The notes below the pieces were generated by a model. The model was not told the DNA's origin and ran no database searches. It saw only the letters and a list, made by a program, of their open reading frames with translations. 64,000 nt of DNA. It comes from Janthinobacterium fluminis (lineage in GTDB: Bacteria > Pseudomonadota > Gammaproteobacteria > Burkholderiales > Burkholderiaceae_D). Below are positions 17,734 to 27,752 of this stretch, piece by piece. How positions within the stretch are numbered: position 1 is the stretch's first letter; every line of letters begins with the position of its first letter. The stretch spans positions 62,001 to 126,000 of the forward strand of contig NZ_JAQQXR010000001.1 of the NCBI RefSeq assembly GCF_028595325.1. Reading direction: 5' to 3'. A program made the position numbers and the translations under genes.

Positions 17734-18135
17734 CTATTGCTCGCGTTTCGTCGTCAGGTAGGCGTTGAAGCCGTGGTCCAGATAGGCCGTCAGCGGCAAT
17801 TCGTCCGACAGCACGGCCGCGTCCAGCTCGGCCAGCTCGGCGATGTGCTGGTCTTGCTCGAACTGGTAGATGCCGACCAGGCCGGCGCCCATCAGCAGCA
17901 GCGGCAGCACCAGCGACATCCGGCCCAGCCAGGCGAAGGGCTGCGAGAGCAGGTGGCCGACGTTGCCGGCGGCCACGCTGTGGGCCACGCGCACGGGCGC
18001 GTGCGCCTTCTTGCGCGCCATCGCCAGCGCGCGCGCGGCGGCCAGCCGCTCGCTCGTCGACGCCGGCAGGTCGTCGAGCTTTTCGTTCAGCGCGTGCCGC
18101 ACCTTGTAGGCGAAATTGATATCATCGGTATTCAT
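17734..18135 (-). CDS. DUF3619 membrane protein, candidate anti-sigma factor
   Basis: A 133-residue protein with a cytoplasmic N-terminal helical part (NFAYKVRHALNEKLDDLPAS), one membrane helix at about residues 72-90 (RMSLVLPLLLMGAGLVGIY), and a short acidic exterior tail. The ATG at 18135 overlaps the sigma factor stop (ATGA). The one-span layout and coupling to an ECF sigma gene are as expected of an anti-sigma factor, but no ZAS motif is present and DUF3619 has no proven role that I know of. Confidence 0.75.
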   Translation of the reverse strand: MNTDDINFAYKVRHALNEKLDDLPASTSERLAAARALAMARKKAHAPVRVAHSVAAGNVGHLLSQPFAWLGRMSLVLPLLLMGAGLVGIYQFEQDQHIAELAELDAAVLSDELPLTAYLDHGFNAYLTTKREQ

Positions 18136-18701
18136 AATTTTATTCCTTTGGCTTTCAGCGATTCGGCGAGGGTGTGAGTTGCGCGGGAGCAATGCGTTTT
18201 CACGCTTCCCTCGGAGCAGCCCATCGCTTCGGCTGTTTCAGCCACGTCCATGTCTTGCCAGTAACGCATGAGGAAGGCTTCGCGTTGACGCGCCGGCAGT
18301 TTTTGTACCTCTTCGTCAATCAAATCAAGCATTTGCGCGCGCTCGACCTGGTCGGCGCTCGATTCGGCCGCCTGCGAGCCCTGCTCCGCCTCGTAGGTGT
18401 CGAGTATATCAAAGTCCTCGTGCTCGTCGCCGGCCGGCTTCATGCCGGAGAACAGGCTGACCCAGGTGTTGCGCACCTTTTCGCGGCGGAAGTAGTCGAG
18501 TATGGTCGTCTGCAGGATGCGCTGGAACAGCATCGGCAGCTCGGCGGCCGGCTTGTCGCCATACTTCTCGGCAAGTTTGATCATCGCGTCCTGCACGATG
18601 TCCAGCGCAGACTCGTCCTTGCGGACGGCATACGCGGCCTGTTTGAAGGCGCGCCGTTCGACGTGTTGGAGAAAATCGGAGAGTTCTTTGTCTGTTGCCA
18701 T
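18132..18701 (-). CDS. ECF RNA polymerase sigma factor
   Basis: A 189-residue sigma70-family factor. Region 2 includes QAAYAVRKDESALDIVQDA and LFQRILQTTILDYFRREK; region 4 is LPARQREAFLMRYWQDMD followed by the helix-turn-helix ETAEAMGCSEGSVKTHCSRA. A longer acidic linker (EHEDFDILDTYEAEQGSQ) joins the two. The ATG at 18701 is used; the open frame upstream is Pro-rich and not coding-like. It heads a four-gene operon with DUF3619, DUF3106 and RDD genes, all overlapping or nearly so. Confidence 0.9.
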   Translation of the reverse strand: MATDKELSDFLQHVERRAFKQAAYAVRKDESALDIVQDAMIKLAEKYGDKPAAELPMLFQRILQTTILDYFRREKVRNTWVSLFSGMKPAGDEHEDFDILDTYEAEQGSQAAESSADQVERAQMLDLIDEEVQKLPARQREAFLMRYWQDMDVAETAEAMGCSEGSVKTHCSRATHTLAESLKAKGIKL

Positions 18702-19246
18702 GCAATGTGGAGCGGGCTGCCGGGGATACGGGGTGGTTAGGAGCACTGGTCTGGGAGGCGCTGGCGGGCCTGGCGGCCGCGCCCGCCCGCCTCCTGGCTT
18801 GCGGCGTTTTGCGAACTGAGCGCATGCTAGCAAAAAACCGCTGTTCTTGCATGTTTTTTACGACGTTCGGGGCCGGAAATTCACTTTCCCGAGAATTTAC
18901 CTTGACCGCAATGGTGCGACGCAGTAACGTATGGAACGCTTTGAACACCCCGAAGCTCTATGGTCTGGTCGCCCTCGGCACACAACGCCCACCGCGACAG
19001 GACGCGCTTTCATATGTAGGCAGTTTGCTCTAACCCGCGCCACAAGCGCGAGAGATACGTGTAAACGCTACAGAAACTCCGGCCGAACGAGTTGCGTCTA
19101 GCGGCGTTTTGTAAGGTATCTATGGGTACCCAAAGAAATGTCGCGCCCGCAGAGAGAAGGGAAGCAGGAGCACTGTTGCGTAGCGTGTATATCGTCAGGA
19201 AAGAGCATCCGATCAATCTCCCAATGGACCTTGAAAGGAATGTTTT
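18702..19246. other. Divergent intergenic region, sigma operon / ilv operon
   Basis: About 545 bp with no gene supported. It must hold the promoters of both the sigma operon and ilvI. I looked for a branched-chain leader peptide rich in Leu/Val/Ile and for a T-box and found neither. The part near 18702-18830 is GC-rich and the rest is mixed. Confidence 0.5.
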
Positions 19247-20974
19247 ATGAATACAGAAGCAACATTACCCATCACGGGCGCGGAAATACTGGTGCGCTGT
19301 CTGGCGGAGGAGGGCGTCGAGCACGTCTTCGGCTATCCGGGCGGGGCCGTCCTGTACATCTATGACGCCATCTTCCAGCAAAACAAATTCCAGCATGTGC
19401 TCGTGCGCCACGAGCAGGCCGCCGTGCACGCCGCCGACGCCTATTCGCGCAGCTCGAACAAGGTCGGCGTCGCCCTCGTCACCTCCGGCCCCGGCGTAAC
19501 GAACGCCGTCACCGGCCTGTCGACGGCCTATATGGATTCGATCCCGATGGTGGTCATCTCCGGCCAGGTGCCGAGCTACGCCATCGGCCAGGACGCCTTC
19601 CAGGAATGCGACACCGTCGGCATCACCCGCCCCGTGGTCAAGCACAACTTCCTCGTCAAGGACGTCAAGGATCTGGCCGAAACGATCAAGAAAGCCTTCT
19701 TCATCGCCCGCACCGGCCGTCCCGGCCCCGTGCTGGTCGACATCCCCAAGGATATCAGCATGCACAAGTGCGTGTTCGCGTATCCGAAGGAGATCGAGAT
19801 GCGCTCCTACCGTCCGGTCGACAAGGGCCATTCGGGGCAGATCCGCAAGGCCGTGCAGTTGCTGCTGCAGGCCGAGCGGCCGATGATCTACACGGGCGGC
19901 GGCGTGATCCTGGCGAATGCGGCGCCGGAGTTGAACAAGCTCGTCGACAAGCTCGGCTTCCCCTGCACCAACACCTTGATGGGCCTGGGCGCCTACCGCG
20001 CGTCGAGCGAGCAGTTCCTCGGCATGCCGGGCATGCACGGCACCTACGAGGCGAACATGGCGATGCAGAACTGCGACGTGCTGATCGCCATCGGCGCCCG
20101 CTTCGACGACCGCGTCATCGGCAACCCCAAGCATTTCGCCTCGCATCCGCGCAAAATCATCCACGTCGACATCGACCCCTCGTCGATCTCGAAGCGGGTC
20201 AAGGTCGACATCCCCATCGTCGGCAACGTCAAGGACGTGCTGGTCGAATTCCTCGCCCAGCTCGACGCGGCCGAGGCCAAGCCCAACGCGCCGGCGCTGA
20301 AGACGTGGTGGAAGCAGATCGAAGAGTGGCGCGGCCGCGATTGCCTGAAATACCCGAGCTCGGACCTGGTGATCAAACCCCAGTCCGTGGTGGAAAAGGT
20401 CTACCAGTTGACCAAGGGCGACGCCTTCATCACCTCCGACGTCGGCCAGCATCAGATGTGGGCGGCCCAGTACTACCGCTTCGACAAGCCGCGGCGCTGG
20501 ATCAATTCCGGCGGCCTGGGCACGATGGGCGTCGGCCTGCCGTATGCGATGGGCGTGCAGATGGCCAACCCGGACGCCACCGTCGCCTGCATCACCGGCG
20601 AGGGCTCGATCCAGATGTGCATCCAGGAGCTGGCCACCTGCAAGCAATACCACCTGACGCCGAAGATCATCATGCTCAACAACCGTTTCCTCGGCATGGT
20701 GCGGCAGTGGCAGCAGATCGACTACGGCTCGCGCTATTCGGAATCGTATATGGATTCGCTGCCGGACTTCGAGAAGCTGGCCGAAGCGTATGGCCACGTC
20801 GGCATGAAAATTGAAAAACCGGGCGACGTCGATGGCGCCTTGAAAGAGGCGTTCGGTATGAAAGACAGGCTGGTATTCATGAACTTCATCACCGATCAGT
20901 CGGAAAACGTGTGGCCGATGGTGAAGGCGGGCAAGGGCCTCTCCGAAATGATGCTGGGTTCGGAGGACTTATAA
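19247..20974 (+). CDS. ilvI: Acetolactate synthase large subunit
   Basis: A 575-residue thiamine-diphosphate enzyme that condenses pyruvate to acetolactate (valine/leucine) or with 2-ketobutyrate to acetohydroxybutyrate (isoleucine). It shows the catalytic Glu in VRHEQAAVHAADAY, the FAD/pyruvate central domain, and the TPP motif GEGSIQM...LNN near residues 450-480, with GMVRQWQ after it. AAAGGA precedes the ATG. It is followed after 1 bp by the regulatory subunit gene. Gene naming (ilvI or ilvB) varies by lineage. Confidence 0.96.
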   Translation: MNTEATLPITGAEILVRCLAEEGVEHVFGYPGGAVLYIYDAIFQQNKFQHVLVRHEQAAVHAADAYSRSSNKVGVALVTSGPGVTNAVTGLSTAYMDSIPMVVISGQVPSYAIGQDAFQECDTVGITRPVVKHNFLVKDVKDLAETIKKAFFIARTGRPGPVLVDIPKDISMHKCVFAYPKEIEMRSYRPVDKGHSGQIRKAVQLLLQAERPMIYTGGGVILANAAPELNKLVDKLGFPCTNTLMGLGAYRASSEQFLGMPGMHGTYEANMAMQNCDVLIAIGARFDDRVIGNPKHFASHPRKIIHVDIDPSSISKRVKVDIPIVGNVKDVLVEFLAQLDAAEAKPNAPALKTWWKQIEEWRGRDCLKYPSSDLVIKPQSVVEKVYQLTKGDAFITSDVGQHQMWAAQYYRFDKPRRWINSGGLGTMGVGLPYAMGVQMANPDATVACITGEGSIQMCIQELATCKQYHLTPKIIMLNNRFLGMVRQWQQIDYGSRYSESYMDSLPDFEKLAEAYGHVGMKIEKPGDVDGALKEAFGMKDRLVFMNFITDQSENVWPMVKAGKGLSEMMLGSEDL

Positions 20975-20975
20975 G

Positions 20976-21467
20976 ATGCGACACATTATCTCTGTTTTGC
21001 TGGAAAACGAAGCCGGCGCCCTGTCGCGCGTGGTCGGCCTGTTCTCGGCCCGCGGCTACAACATCGAAACGCTGACGGTGGCGCCGACGGAAGACCCGAC
21101 GCTGTCGCGCATGACCGTCGTCACCAGCGGCTCGGACGACATCATCGAGCAGATCACCAAGCACTTGAACCGGCTCATCGAAGTCGTCAAGGTGGTCGAT
21201 CTGACCGAGGGCGCCCACATCGAGAGGGAGCTGATGCTGATCAAGGTGCGGGCCGTCGGCAAGGAGCGCGAGGAAATGAAGCGCACCGCCGACATCTTCC
21301 GCGGCCGCATCATCGACGTCACGGAAAAGACCTATACGATCGAACTGACCGGCAACAAGGTCAAGCTCGACGCCTTCATCGATTCGATAGACCGGGCCTC
21401 GATTCTGGAAACCGTCCGCACCGGCGGTTCCGGCATAGGACGCGGCGAACGCATCCTCAAAGTGTGA
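20976..21467 (+). CDS. ilvH: Acetolactate synthase small (regulatory) subunit
   Basis: A 163-residue regulatory subunit with an N-terminal ACT domain that binds valine for feedback inhibition. It begins MRHIISVLLENEAGALSRVV, the standard opening, and has GRIIDVTEKTYTIELTG in the C-terminal domain. It starts 1 bp after the ilvI stop with GGAGG upstream, ensuring balanced expression with ilvI. Confidence 0.96.
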   Translation: MRHIISVLLENEAGALSRVVGLFSARGYNIETLTVAPTEDPTLSRMTVVTSGSDDIIEQITKHLNRLIEVVKVVDLTEGAHIERELMLIKVRAVGKEREEMKRTADIFRGRIIDVTEKTYTIELTGNKVKLDAFIDSIDRASILETVRTGGSGIGRGERILKV

Positions 21468-21505
21468 CCCGGCGGCAGCGCCACCATTTCGCGCATTGCG
21501 CATAA

Positions 21506-22549
<1,044 letters not shown>

Positions 22550-22556
22550 GCGGCAA

Positions 22557-22579
22557 GGGGCCGGCGCCACGCCGGCCCC
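22557..22579 (+). terminator. GC-rich stem-loop after ilvC
   Basis: A perfect 10-bp stem GGGGCCGGCG / CGCCGGCCCC with a 3-nt loop, 8 bp past the ilvC stop. It has no T-run, so Rho-independent termination is possible but unproven; it may stabilise the 3' end. Confidence 0.55.
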
Positions 22580-22694
22580 GGCGGTTGATGGCGACAGATT
22601 CTGGCTATTTTGCAACTATTTGTGAGTTCGGGCCGGAATCCGGTAAATTCCTGTAGAGTTGACTTTACTGCCAGTCTTGCTGGTTTCGCGCATG

Positions 22695-22718
22695 AAATGG
22701 GGCATTCGTGCCCCATTT
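22695..22718 (+). other. Perfect stem-loop upstream of the SIMPL-domain gene
   Basis: AAATGGGGCA pairs with TGCCCCATTT around the stable tetraloop TTCG, 25 nt before the start codon at 22744. It may be an mRNA stability or attenuator element; no T-run follows. Confidence 0.6.
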
Positions 22719-22743
22719 GCGTTTCATCAACCTAGGAGTATTT

Positions 22744-23493
22744 ATGACCGTATTGAAAACCATCCTCGTCGCCACCGTCGCCTTGGGCGCCCAGGCGCAC
22801 GCCCAGTCCCTGCCGACCAGCGGCACGCTCGTGGTGGTGCCCGCATACGGCGAAGTCAAACACGTCAACGACCAGGTCGTTGCCACGCTGGCCATCGAAG
22901 AGCAGGACAAGGACAAGGCCGCGGCCGCGTCGCGCGTCAACCAAAAAATGAACAAGGGCATTGCGATCGTCAAGAAGGAAGACCCGCAAGCCGTGCTGAA
23001 AACCCAGGGTTACTACACCTATCCCGTGTATCCGGAAGACCGTCCGCTGCCGCCGGGCGCCCAGGCCAAGCCGCGCGTGCCGACGGCGTGGCGCGTCGGC
23101 CAGTACCTGCAGCTCACCACCAGCAACCTGGCGGCGCTGCCGAAAACCGTCGCCGCCGCGCAAGGCGTGCTGTCGCTGAACGGCCTGCACTTCGGCCTGA
23201 CGCCGGCCACCACCAAGAAGCTCGACGACCAGCGCATCGCCGCCACCTACCAAAACCTGAACGAGCGCGTCGCCGCGATCGCCGCCGCGATGGGCCGCAA
23301 GGTTTCCGACGCCGTGCTCGACACGGTCGACTTCGAGGGCTCGGGCAATTACGCCCAGCACGAAAGCGTCCAGGACGCGCCGATGAGGATGCGGGCGATG
23401 GCCAAGGACGCCGCGCCGGTCGAGGAGCCGAGCTTCGAGCCGGGCGAGACGACGCTGGAGATGCGACTGGTGGGCAAAGTTAAATTCAAGTAA
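22744..23493 (+). CDS. SIMPL-domain (DUF541) periplasmic protein
   Basis: A 249-residue exported protein. Signal peptide MTVLKTILVATVALGAQAHAQ, then a SIMPL domain: GTLVVVPAYGEVKHVNDQVV, VNQKMNKGIAIVKKED, a YPVYPED segment, and the NLNERVAAIAAAMGRKV helix of the family. Related proteins (YggE/BP26 type) are periplasmic, oligomeric and of unclear role. It lies between ilvC and pssA; in many Burkholderiales a phosphatidylserine decarboxylase gene is near here (from memory). Confidence 0.85.
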   Translation: MTVLKTILVATVALGAQAHAQSLPTSGTLVVVPAYGEVKHVNDQVVATLAIEEQDKDKAAAASRVNQKMNKGIAIVKKEDPQAVLKTQGYYTYPVYPEDRPLPPGAQAKPRVPTAWRVGQYLQLTTSNLAALPKTVAAAQGVLSLNGLHFGLTPATTKKLDDQRIAATYQNLNERVAAIAAAMGRKVSDAVLDTVDFEGSGNYAQHESVQDAPMRMRAMAKDAAPVEEPSFEPGETTLEMRLVGKVKFK

Positions 23494-23634
23494 ACCATTT
23501 GATCGCTTTCTTTGCCGTTCGCTCCTCTATAATGGGGGCGAACACCGCTGGCCGGCGCCTTGCCGGCGCGGCCGGCGGCCGAAGCGATACATGGACTGTA
23601 TTTGATCAGCTCGCAGTAATTGAAATGGAACCAT

Positions 23635-24507
23635 ATGGCAAACTTTCCCCGTCGTCGAGCCAAGAATGGCGCAGCGCAGGCACCCAAGGCTACGCGCTTC
23701 AGCAAGTTTGTGCGCCAGCCGGCCGGCGACGCCACCGGCCAGAAAACGCTGCGCCGGCGCGGCATTTATCTGCTGCCGAACGCCTTTACGACGGCCGCCC
23801 TGTTTTGCGGTTTCTACGCCATTGTCATGGCGATGAACCAGAAATTCGAACACGCCGCATGGGCGATCTTCATCGCCATGATTCTCGACGGCCTGGACGG
23901 GCGCATCGCCCGCCTGACCAACACCCAAAGCGAATTCGGCGCCCAGTACGACAGCCTGTCGGACATGGTGTCCTTCGGCGCCGCGCCGGCGCTGGTCATC
24001 TATGAATGGTCGCTGCGTGGCCTGGGCAAGCTGGGCTGGCTGGCCGCCTTCGTGTATTGCGCCGGCGGCGCGCTGCGCCTGGCCCGCTTCAACACGAATA
24101 TCGAAGTGGTCGACAAGCGCTTCTTCCAGGGCTTGCCCAGCCCGGCGGCGGCGGCCATCGTGGCCGGCTACATCCTGCTGATGAACGACCTTGATGTGTC
24201 CGGCGTGCAATTGCCGTGGGTGTCCTGGTGCATCGCCCTGTTCGCCGGCCTGACGATGGTGACCAACGTGCCGTTCTACAGCTTCAAAGACGTGAATTTC
24301 CGCAAGTCGGTGCCCTTCATCGTCGTGTTCCTGATCGCGCTGGCCTTCGCGCTGGTGTCCATCGACCCGCCGAAAGTGCTGTTCCCGATTTTCGTCGTCT
24401 ACGGCCTGTCCGGTTACGCGATCTATTTCTGGCGCCTGGCCAAGGGCAGGCCGGTCAGCATCGTCCAGACCGGCAAGGGCGCCGTCGACGTCAGCGAGCG
24501 GCACTAG
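23635..24507 (+). CDS. pssA: CDP-diacylglycerol-serine O-phosphatidyltransferase
   Basis: A 290-residue inner-membrane enzyme making phosphatidylserine from CDP-diacylglycerol and serine, the first step to phosphatidylethanolamine. It carries the CDP-alcohol phosphotransferase signature DGLDGRIAR...GAQYDSLSD at about residues 84-108, with all metal-binding aspartates, and about six hydrophobic spans. The N-terminus is basic ([15 protein letters not shown]). The ATG at 23635 is preferred to an earlier in-frame one. It lies next to leuA, 68 bp upstream. Confidence 0.93.
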   Translation: MANFPRRRAKNGAAQAPKATRFSKFVRQPAGDATGQKTLRRRGIYLLPNAFTTAALFCGFYAIVMAMNQKFEHAAWAIFIAMILDGLDGRIARLTNTQSEFGAQYDSLSDMVSFGAAPALVIYEWSLRGLGKLGWLAAFVYCAGGALRLARFNTNIEVVDKRFFQGLPSPAAAAIVAGYILLMNDLDVSGVQLPWVSWCIALFAGLTMVTNVPFYSFKDVNFRKSVPFIVVFLIALAFALVSIDPPKVLFPIFVVYGLSGYAIYFWRLAKGRPVSIVQTGKGAVDVSERH

Positions 24508-24575
24508 GCGGCCCGGCGGCCGCGCAGGCGGCGCGGGCCGGTCGGCACATTTCTTTCACGCCATCGGGAGCAGAT

Positions 24576-26120
24576 ATGAGCAAGGCCAACCGACTCATCA
24601 TTTTCGACACCACCCTGCGCGACGGCGAGCAATCGCCGGGCGCCTCGATGACCAAAGAGGAAAAGCTCCGCATCGCCAAGCAGCTCGAACGCATGAAAGT
24701 CGACGTCATCGAGGCCGGCTTCGCCGCCGCCTCGCAGGGCGACTTCGAGGCCATCAAGGCGATCGCCGCCGCCGTGCGCGAATCGACCATCTGCTCGCTG
24801 TCGCGCGCCAACGACCGCGACATCGCCCGCGCGGCCGAGGCGCTGGCGCCGGCCGCGCGCAAGCGCATCCACACCTTCATCGCCACCTCGCCGCTGCACA
24901 TGGAAATGAAGCTGCGCATGCTGCCCGAGCAGGTGCTGCTGCAGGCCCGCAACGCCGTGCGCTTCGCCCGCCAGTTCACCGACGACATCGAATTCAGCCC
25001 GGAGGACGGCAGCCGCTCGGACGAGGACTTCCTGTGCCGCGTGCTGGAAGGCGTCATCGACGAGGGCGCGACGACCATCAACTTCCCCGACACGGTCGGC
25101 TACGCCGTGCCGGAGATCTTCGGCGCCACCATCAAGCGCTTGCGCGAGCGCATCCCGAACGCCGACAAGGCCGTCTGGTCGGTGCACTGCCACAACGACC
25201 TGGGGCTGGCCGTCGCCAACTCGCTGGCCGGCGTCATGATAGGCGGCGCGCGCCAGATCGAATGCACCATCAACGGCCTGGGCGAGCGGGCCGGCAACAC
25301 GGCGCTGGAAGAGGTCGTGATGGCGCTGCGCACGCGCGCCGGCTACTACAATCTGGACGTCGGCATCGACACGACGCAGATCGTCGCCGCCTCGAAAATG
25401 GTGTCGCAAATCACCGGTTTCGCGGTGCAGCCGAACAAGGCCGTCGTCGGCGCGAACGCCTTTGCGCACGCCTCCGGCATCCACCAGGACGGCATCCTGA
25501 AGTCGCGCGAAACCTATGAAATCATGCGCGCCGAAGACGTCGGCTGGTCGGCCAACAAAATCGTGCTGGGCAAGCTGTCGGGCCGCAACGCCTTCAAGCA
25601 GCGCCTGCACGAGCTGGGCATCGAGCTCGAATCGGAGGCCGAGATCAACGCCGCCTTCGTTCGCTTCAAGGAGCTGGCCGACCGCAAGGCGGAGATCTTC
25701 GACGAAGATATCATGGCCCTGGTGACGGACGAGCAGCAGGCCCAGGGCCACGAATACTACCGCTTCGTGTCGCTGGCGCAGCGCTCGGAAACGGGCGAGA
25801 TGCCGGTGGCCAAGGTGGTCTTCTCGATGGACGGCAAGGAATACCTCTGCGAAGGGCAGGGCGACGGCCCCGTCGACGCCACCGTCAACGCCATCGAAAG
25901 CGCCGTGGCCAGCGGCGCCGAGCTGGTGCTGTTCTCCGTCAATGCCATCAGCACCGGCACGCAGTCGCAGGGCGAAGTGACGATGCGGCTGTCCAAGGCC
26001 GGGCGCATCGTCAACGGCGTCGGCGCCGACCCGGACATCATCGTCGCCTCGGCCAAAGCCTATCTGTCAGCCTTGAACAAGCTGCACTCGAAGATAGAAA
26101 AGCTCAATCCGCAGCAGTAG
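24576..26120 (+). CDS. leuA: 2-isopropylmalate synthase
   Basis: A 514-residue enzyme condensing acetyl-CoA with 2-ketoisovalerate, the committed step to leucine. The catalytic TIM barrel begins [15 protein letters not shown], with [12 protein letters not shown] (metal ligands) and GLGERAGN; the C-terminal LeuA dimer domain provides leucine feedback. The ATG at 24576 has GGGAG seven bases upstream. Its last 33 codons, from [18 protein letters not shown] on, are repeated twice more downstream together with a palindromic repeat. Confidence 0.97.
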   Translation: MSKANRLIIFDTTLRDGEQSPGASMTKEEKLRIAKQLERMKVDVIEAGFAAASQGDFEAIKAIAAAVRESTICSLSRANDRDIARAAEALAPAARKRIHTFIATSPLHMEMKLRMLPEQVLLQARNAVRFARQFTDDIEFSPEDGSRSDEDFLCRVLEGVIDEGATTINFPDTVGYAVPEIFGATIKRLRERIPNADKAVWSVHCHNDLGLAVANSLAGVMIGGARQIECTINGLGERAGNTALEEVVMALRTRAGYYNLDVGIDTTQIVAASKMVSQITGFAVQPNKAVVGANAFAHASGIHQDGILKSRETYEIMRAEDVGWSANKIVLGKLSGRNAFKQRLHELGIELESEAEINAAFVRFKELADRKAEIFDEDIMALVTDEQQAQGHEYYRFVSLAQRSETGEMPVAKVVFSMDGKEYLCEGQGDGPVDATVNAIESAVASGAELVLFSVNAISTGTQSQGEVTMRLSKAGRIVNGVGADPDIIVASAKAYLSALNKLHSKIEKLNPQQ

Positions 26121-26127
26121 GACAGCT

Positions 26128-26181
26128 GGGGACAGACCACGATTTTCGAGGGACTGCTCTCGAAAATCGTGGTCTGTCCCC
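26128..26181. repeat. Palindromic repeat, REP-like, copy B1
   Basis: Same outer arms as copy A (GGGGACAGACCACGATTTTC and complement), inner arms CGAG/CTCG. It starts 8 bp after the leuA stop and is the first of three copies in a tandem array. Confidence 0.9.
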
Positions 26182-26292
26182 AAGCCATCGTCGGCGCCGG
26201 CCCGGACATCATCGTCGCCTCGGCCAAAGCCTATCTGTCGGCCTTGAACAAGTTGCATTCGAAGATAGAAAAGCTCAAGCCGCAGCGGTAGG
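26182..26292 (+). pseudogene. leuA: Duplicated leuA 3' end, copy 2
   Basis: Repeats the leuA tail ([18 protein letters not shown] then [12 protein letters not shown] and stop) with a few substitutions (Asp to Gly, Asn to Lys, Gln to Arg). It has no start codon. It lies between palindromic copies B1 and B2; the repeating unit is 172 bp. Confidence 0.88.
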
Positions 26293-26299
26293 CAAGCTT

Positions 26300-26353
26300 G
26301 GGGACAGACCACGATTTTCGAGGGACTGCTCTCGAAAATCGTGGTCTGTCCCC
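26300..26353. repeat. Palindromic repeat, REP-like, copy B2
   Basis: Same sequence as B1 and 172 bp downstream of it. Confidence 0.9.
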
Positions 26354-26463
26354 AAGCCATCGTCGGCGCCGAGCCGGACATCATCGTCGCTTCGGCCAAA
26401 GCCTATCTGTCGGCCTTGAACAAGTTGCGCTCGAAGATGGAAAAGCTCAACCCGTAGCAGTAG
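26354..26463 (+). pseudogene. leuA: Duplicated leuA 3' end, copy 3
   Basis: Third copy of the leuA tail ([18 protein letters not shown], then [11 protein letters not shown]). A C-to-T change brings a stop two codons early (CCG TAG CAG TAG). More diverged than copy 2. Confidence 0.86.
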
Positions 26464-26470
26464 GCAAGCT

Positions 26471-26524
26471 GGGGACAGACCACGATTTTCGAGGGACTGC
26501 CCTCGAAAATCGTGGTCTGTCCCC
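26471..26524. repeat. Palindromic repeat, REP-like, copy B3
   Basis: Third copy in the array, 171 bp after B2, with one inner-loop change (GCCCTC in place of GCTCTC). It ends 19 bp before the stop of the convergent lipoprotein gene. Confidence 0.9.
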
Positions 26525-26542
26525 AAGCCATCGGCCGGTGCC

Positions 26543-27043
26543 TCACCTGAAGAAGCCGCGGCGCTCCTCCTTCAGCGGGTCCGGCCCGTTCATCATCATT
26601 TGCACGATGCCTTGCCGGTCGAAATGCACATGCATCATCGAGTCCCACACACCCGATTCCTTGTAGCGGTAGGACCACACCTCCAATTGTTGCCGCGGCA
26701 GGAAGGAGGTTTCGGCCGGCCGCCCTATGCTGCGCAGCACGTCTTGCTTGTTGGCGACGCCAATCTTGATGGTGGCGAACTTTTCCCCCGTCAGCACCTG
26801 TTCATACGACTTCAGCAAACCGTCCGGCCCGATCCGCGCCATATAGGTGAACTGGCCGAACGGCCCGGTCGCATATTCCAGCATGGCGTCCTGGCCGGCC
26901 GGGTAGACGGCCGTCGGGCGGCCTTTTTTCGCCTCGACGGCGGCGCGCGTTTCGCCCAGCATGGGCGGCGGGCCGCCGAAACCGGCGCAGCCCGCCACGC
27001 CCAGCAGCAGGGCCAGTGTTGCTGATTTGCCTAGGTTTTCCAT
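26543..27043 (-). CDS. BamE/SmpA-like lipoprotein
   Basis: A 166-residue lipoprotein. It starts MENLGKSATLALLLGVAGC, with the lipobox VAGC at residue 19, then a Gly/Pro segment. Two similar small alpha/beta repeats follow (GETRAAVEAKKGRPTAVYP; GVANKQDVLRSIGRPAETS), each of the SmpA/OmlA-like type seen in BamE, ending VHFDRQGIVQMMMNG. It probably sits in the inner leaflet of the outer membrane. Its role is unknown; divergent from rpsO. Confidence 0.75.
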   Translation of the reverse strand: MENLGKSATLALLLGVAGCAGFGGPPPMLGETRAAVEAKKGRPTAVYPAGQDAMLEYATGPFGQFTYMARIGPDGLLKSYEQVLTGEKFATIKIGVANKQDVLRSIGRPAETSFLPRQQLEVWSYRYKESGVWDSMMHVHFDRQGIVQMMMNGPDPLKEERRGFFR

Positions 27044-27222
27044 TGAATCGCCCCTCCAAAGCCGCAAATCCTTATGATGCACCAAGAAAAACCGTGTGTA
27101 TGGATACAGGGGCCGTTTTTTCCGATATACTTGCGCGTCTGGTCTTTTTGGCCGGGCTTTTTTAATCGTAGTTCACGGTGCTTCGGGTTCAGACTCTTTG
27201 CACCGCATGTGAAAGGTTTATC

Positions 27223-27492
27223 ATGACAGTAGAAAACATCAACAAAACCGCCATCATCGCGGACAACGCACGTGGTCAAAACGACACCGGCTCCCCAGAA
27301 GTGCAAGTGGCTCTGCTGACAGCTCGTATCAACGAACTGAACGGCCACTTCAAGGCACACTCGAAGGATCACCACTCGCGTCGCGGTCTGATCATGATGG
27401 TTAACCGTCGTAAGAGCTTGCTGTCGTACCTGAAAGCAAAAGACGCTACCCGTTATCGCGACCTGATCGCTAAACTCGGTCTGCGCAAGTAA
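27223..27492 (+). CDS. rpsO: Ribosomal protein S15
   Basis: An 89-residue 30S subunit protein that binds 16S rRNA central domain. It has [38 protein letters not shown], and the C-terminal [12 protein letters not shown], all standard. The ATG at 27223 is used, since upstream codons in frame are not conserved. It is followed by a terminator hairpin and pnp, the classic rpsO-pnp pair. Confidence 0.97.
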   Translation: MTVENINKTAIIADNARGQNDTGSPEVQVALLTARINELNGHFKAHSKDHHSRRGLIMMVNRRKSLLSYLKAKDATRYRDLIAKLGLRK

Positions 27493-27517
27493 TTTTTGCG
27501 TCACACGGTTTATACAG

Positions 27518-27552
27518 AAATGCCTGCGCCAGTTCGCTGACGCGGGCATTTT
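27518..27552 (+). terminator. Rho-independent terminator after rpsO
   Basis: The inverted repeat AAATGCC...GGCATTT, with inner GCG/CGC and CAG/CTG pairs and a short loop, ends in TTTTG, 26 bp after the rpsO stop. Confidence 0.75.
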
Positions 27553-27752
27553 GTCATTTGAAATTGCTTTTTTGATTCTGTTTTACAAGAGATATGCTGG
27601 AGCGGCAACACCGTGCCGGCATGTTTGAGGGCAGATGTGGTGAGTAGGCAGTAGATCAGTAGTAAAGGCGGCCAATCATGCGTGAGCGGCTGCCTGTGGT
27701 GAGGTGAACGACAGCCCCTGAAAATCTGTCGGCAATTAGAAAGGGATTACCC
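27553..27752 (+). promoter_or_regulatory. pnp leader region
   Basis: A 200-bp untranslated region between the rpsO terminator and pnp. It contains a potential stem (ATGC.. TGGAGCGGCAACACCGTGCC ..GCAT, 27594-27622). In E. coli the pnp leader is cleaved by RNase III and autoregulated; the same might apply here but is not shown by the sequence. Confidence 0.4.

Noticed and set aside
18702-19246. Leader peptide or T-box attenuator for ilvI
   Set aside because: No Leu/Val/Ile-rich mini-frame and no T-box motif were seen; attenuation cannot be supported.
26182-26463. Separate small genes after leuA
   Set aside because: The frames there are copies of the leuA tail without start codons or ribosome-binding sites.
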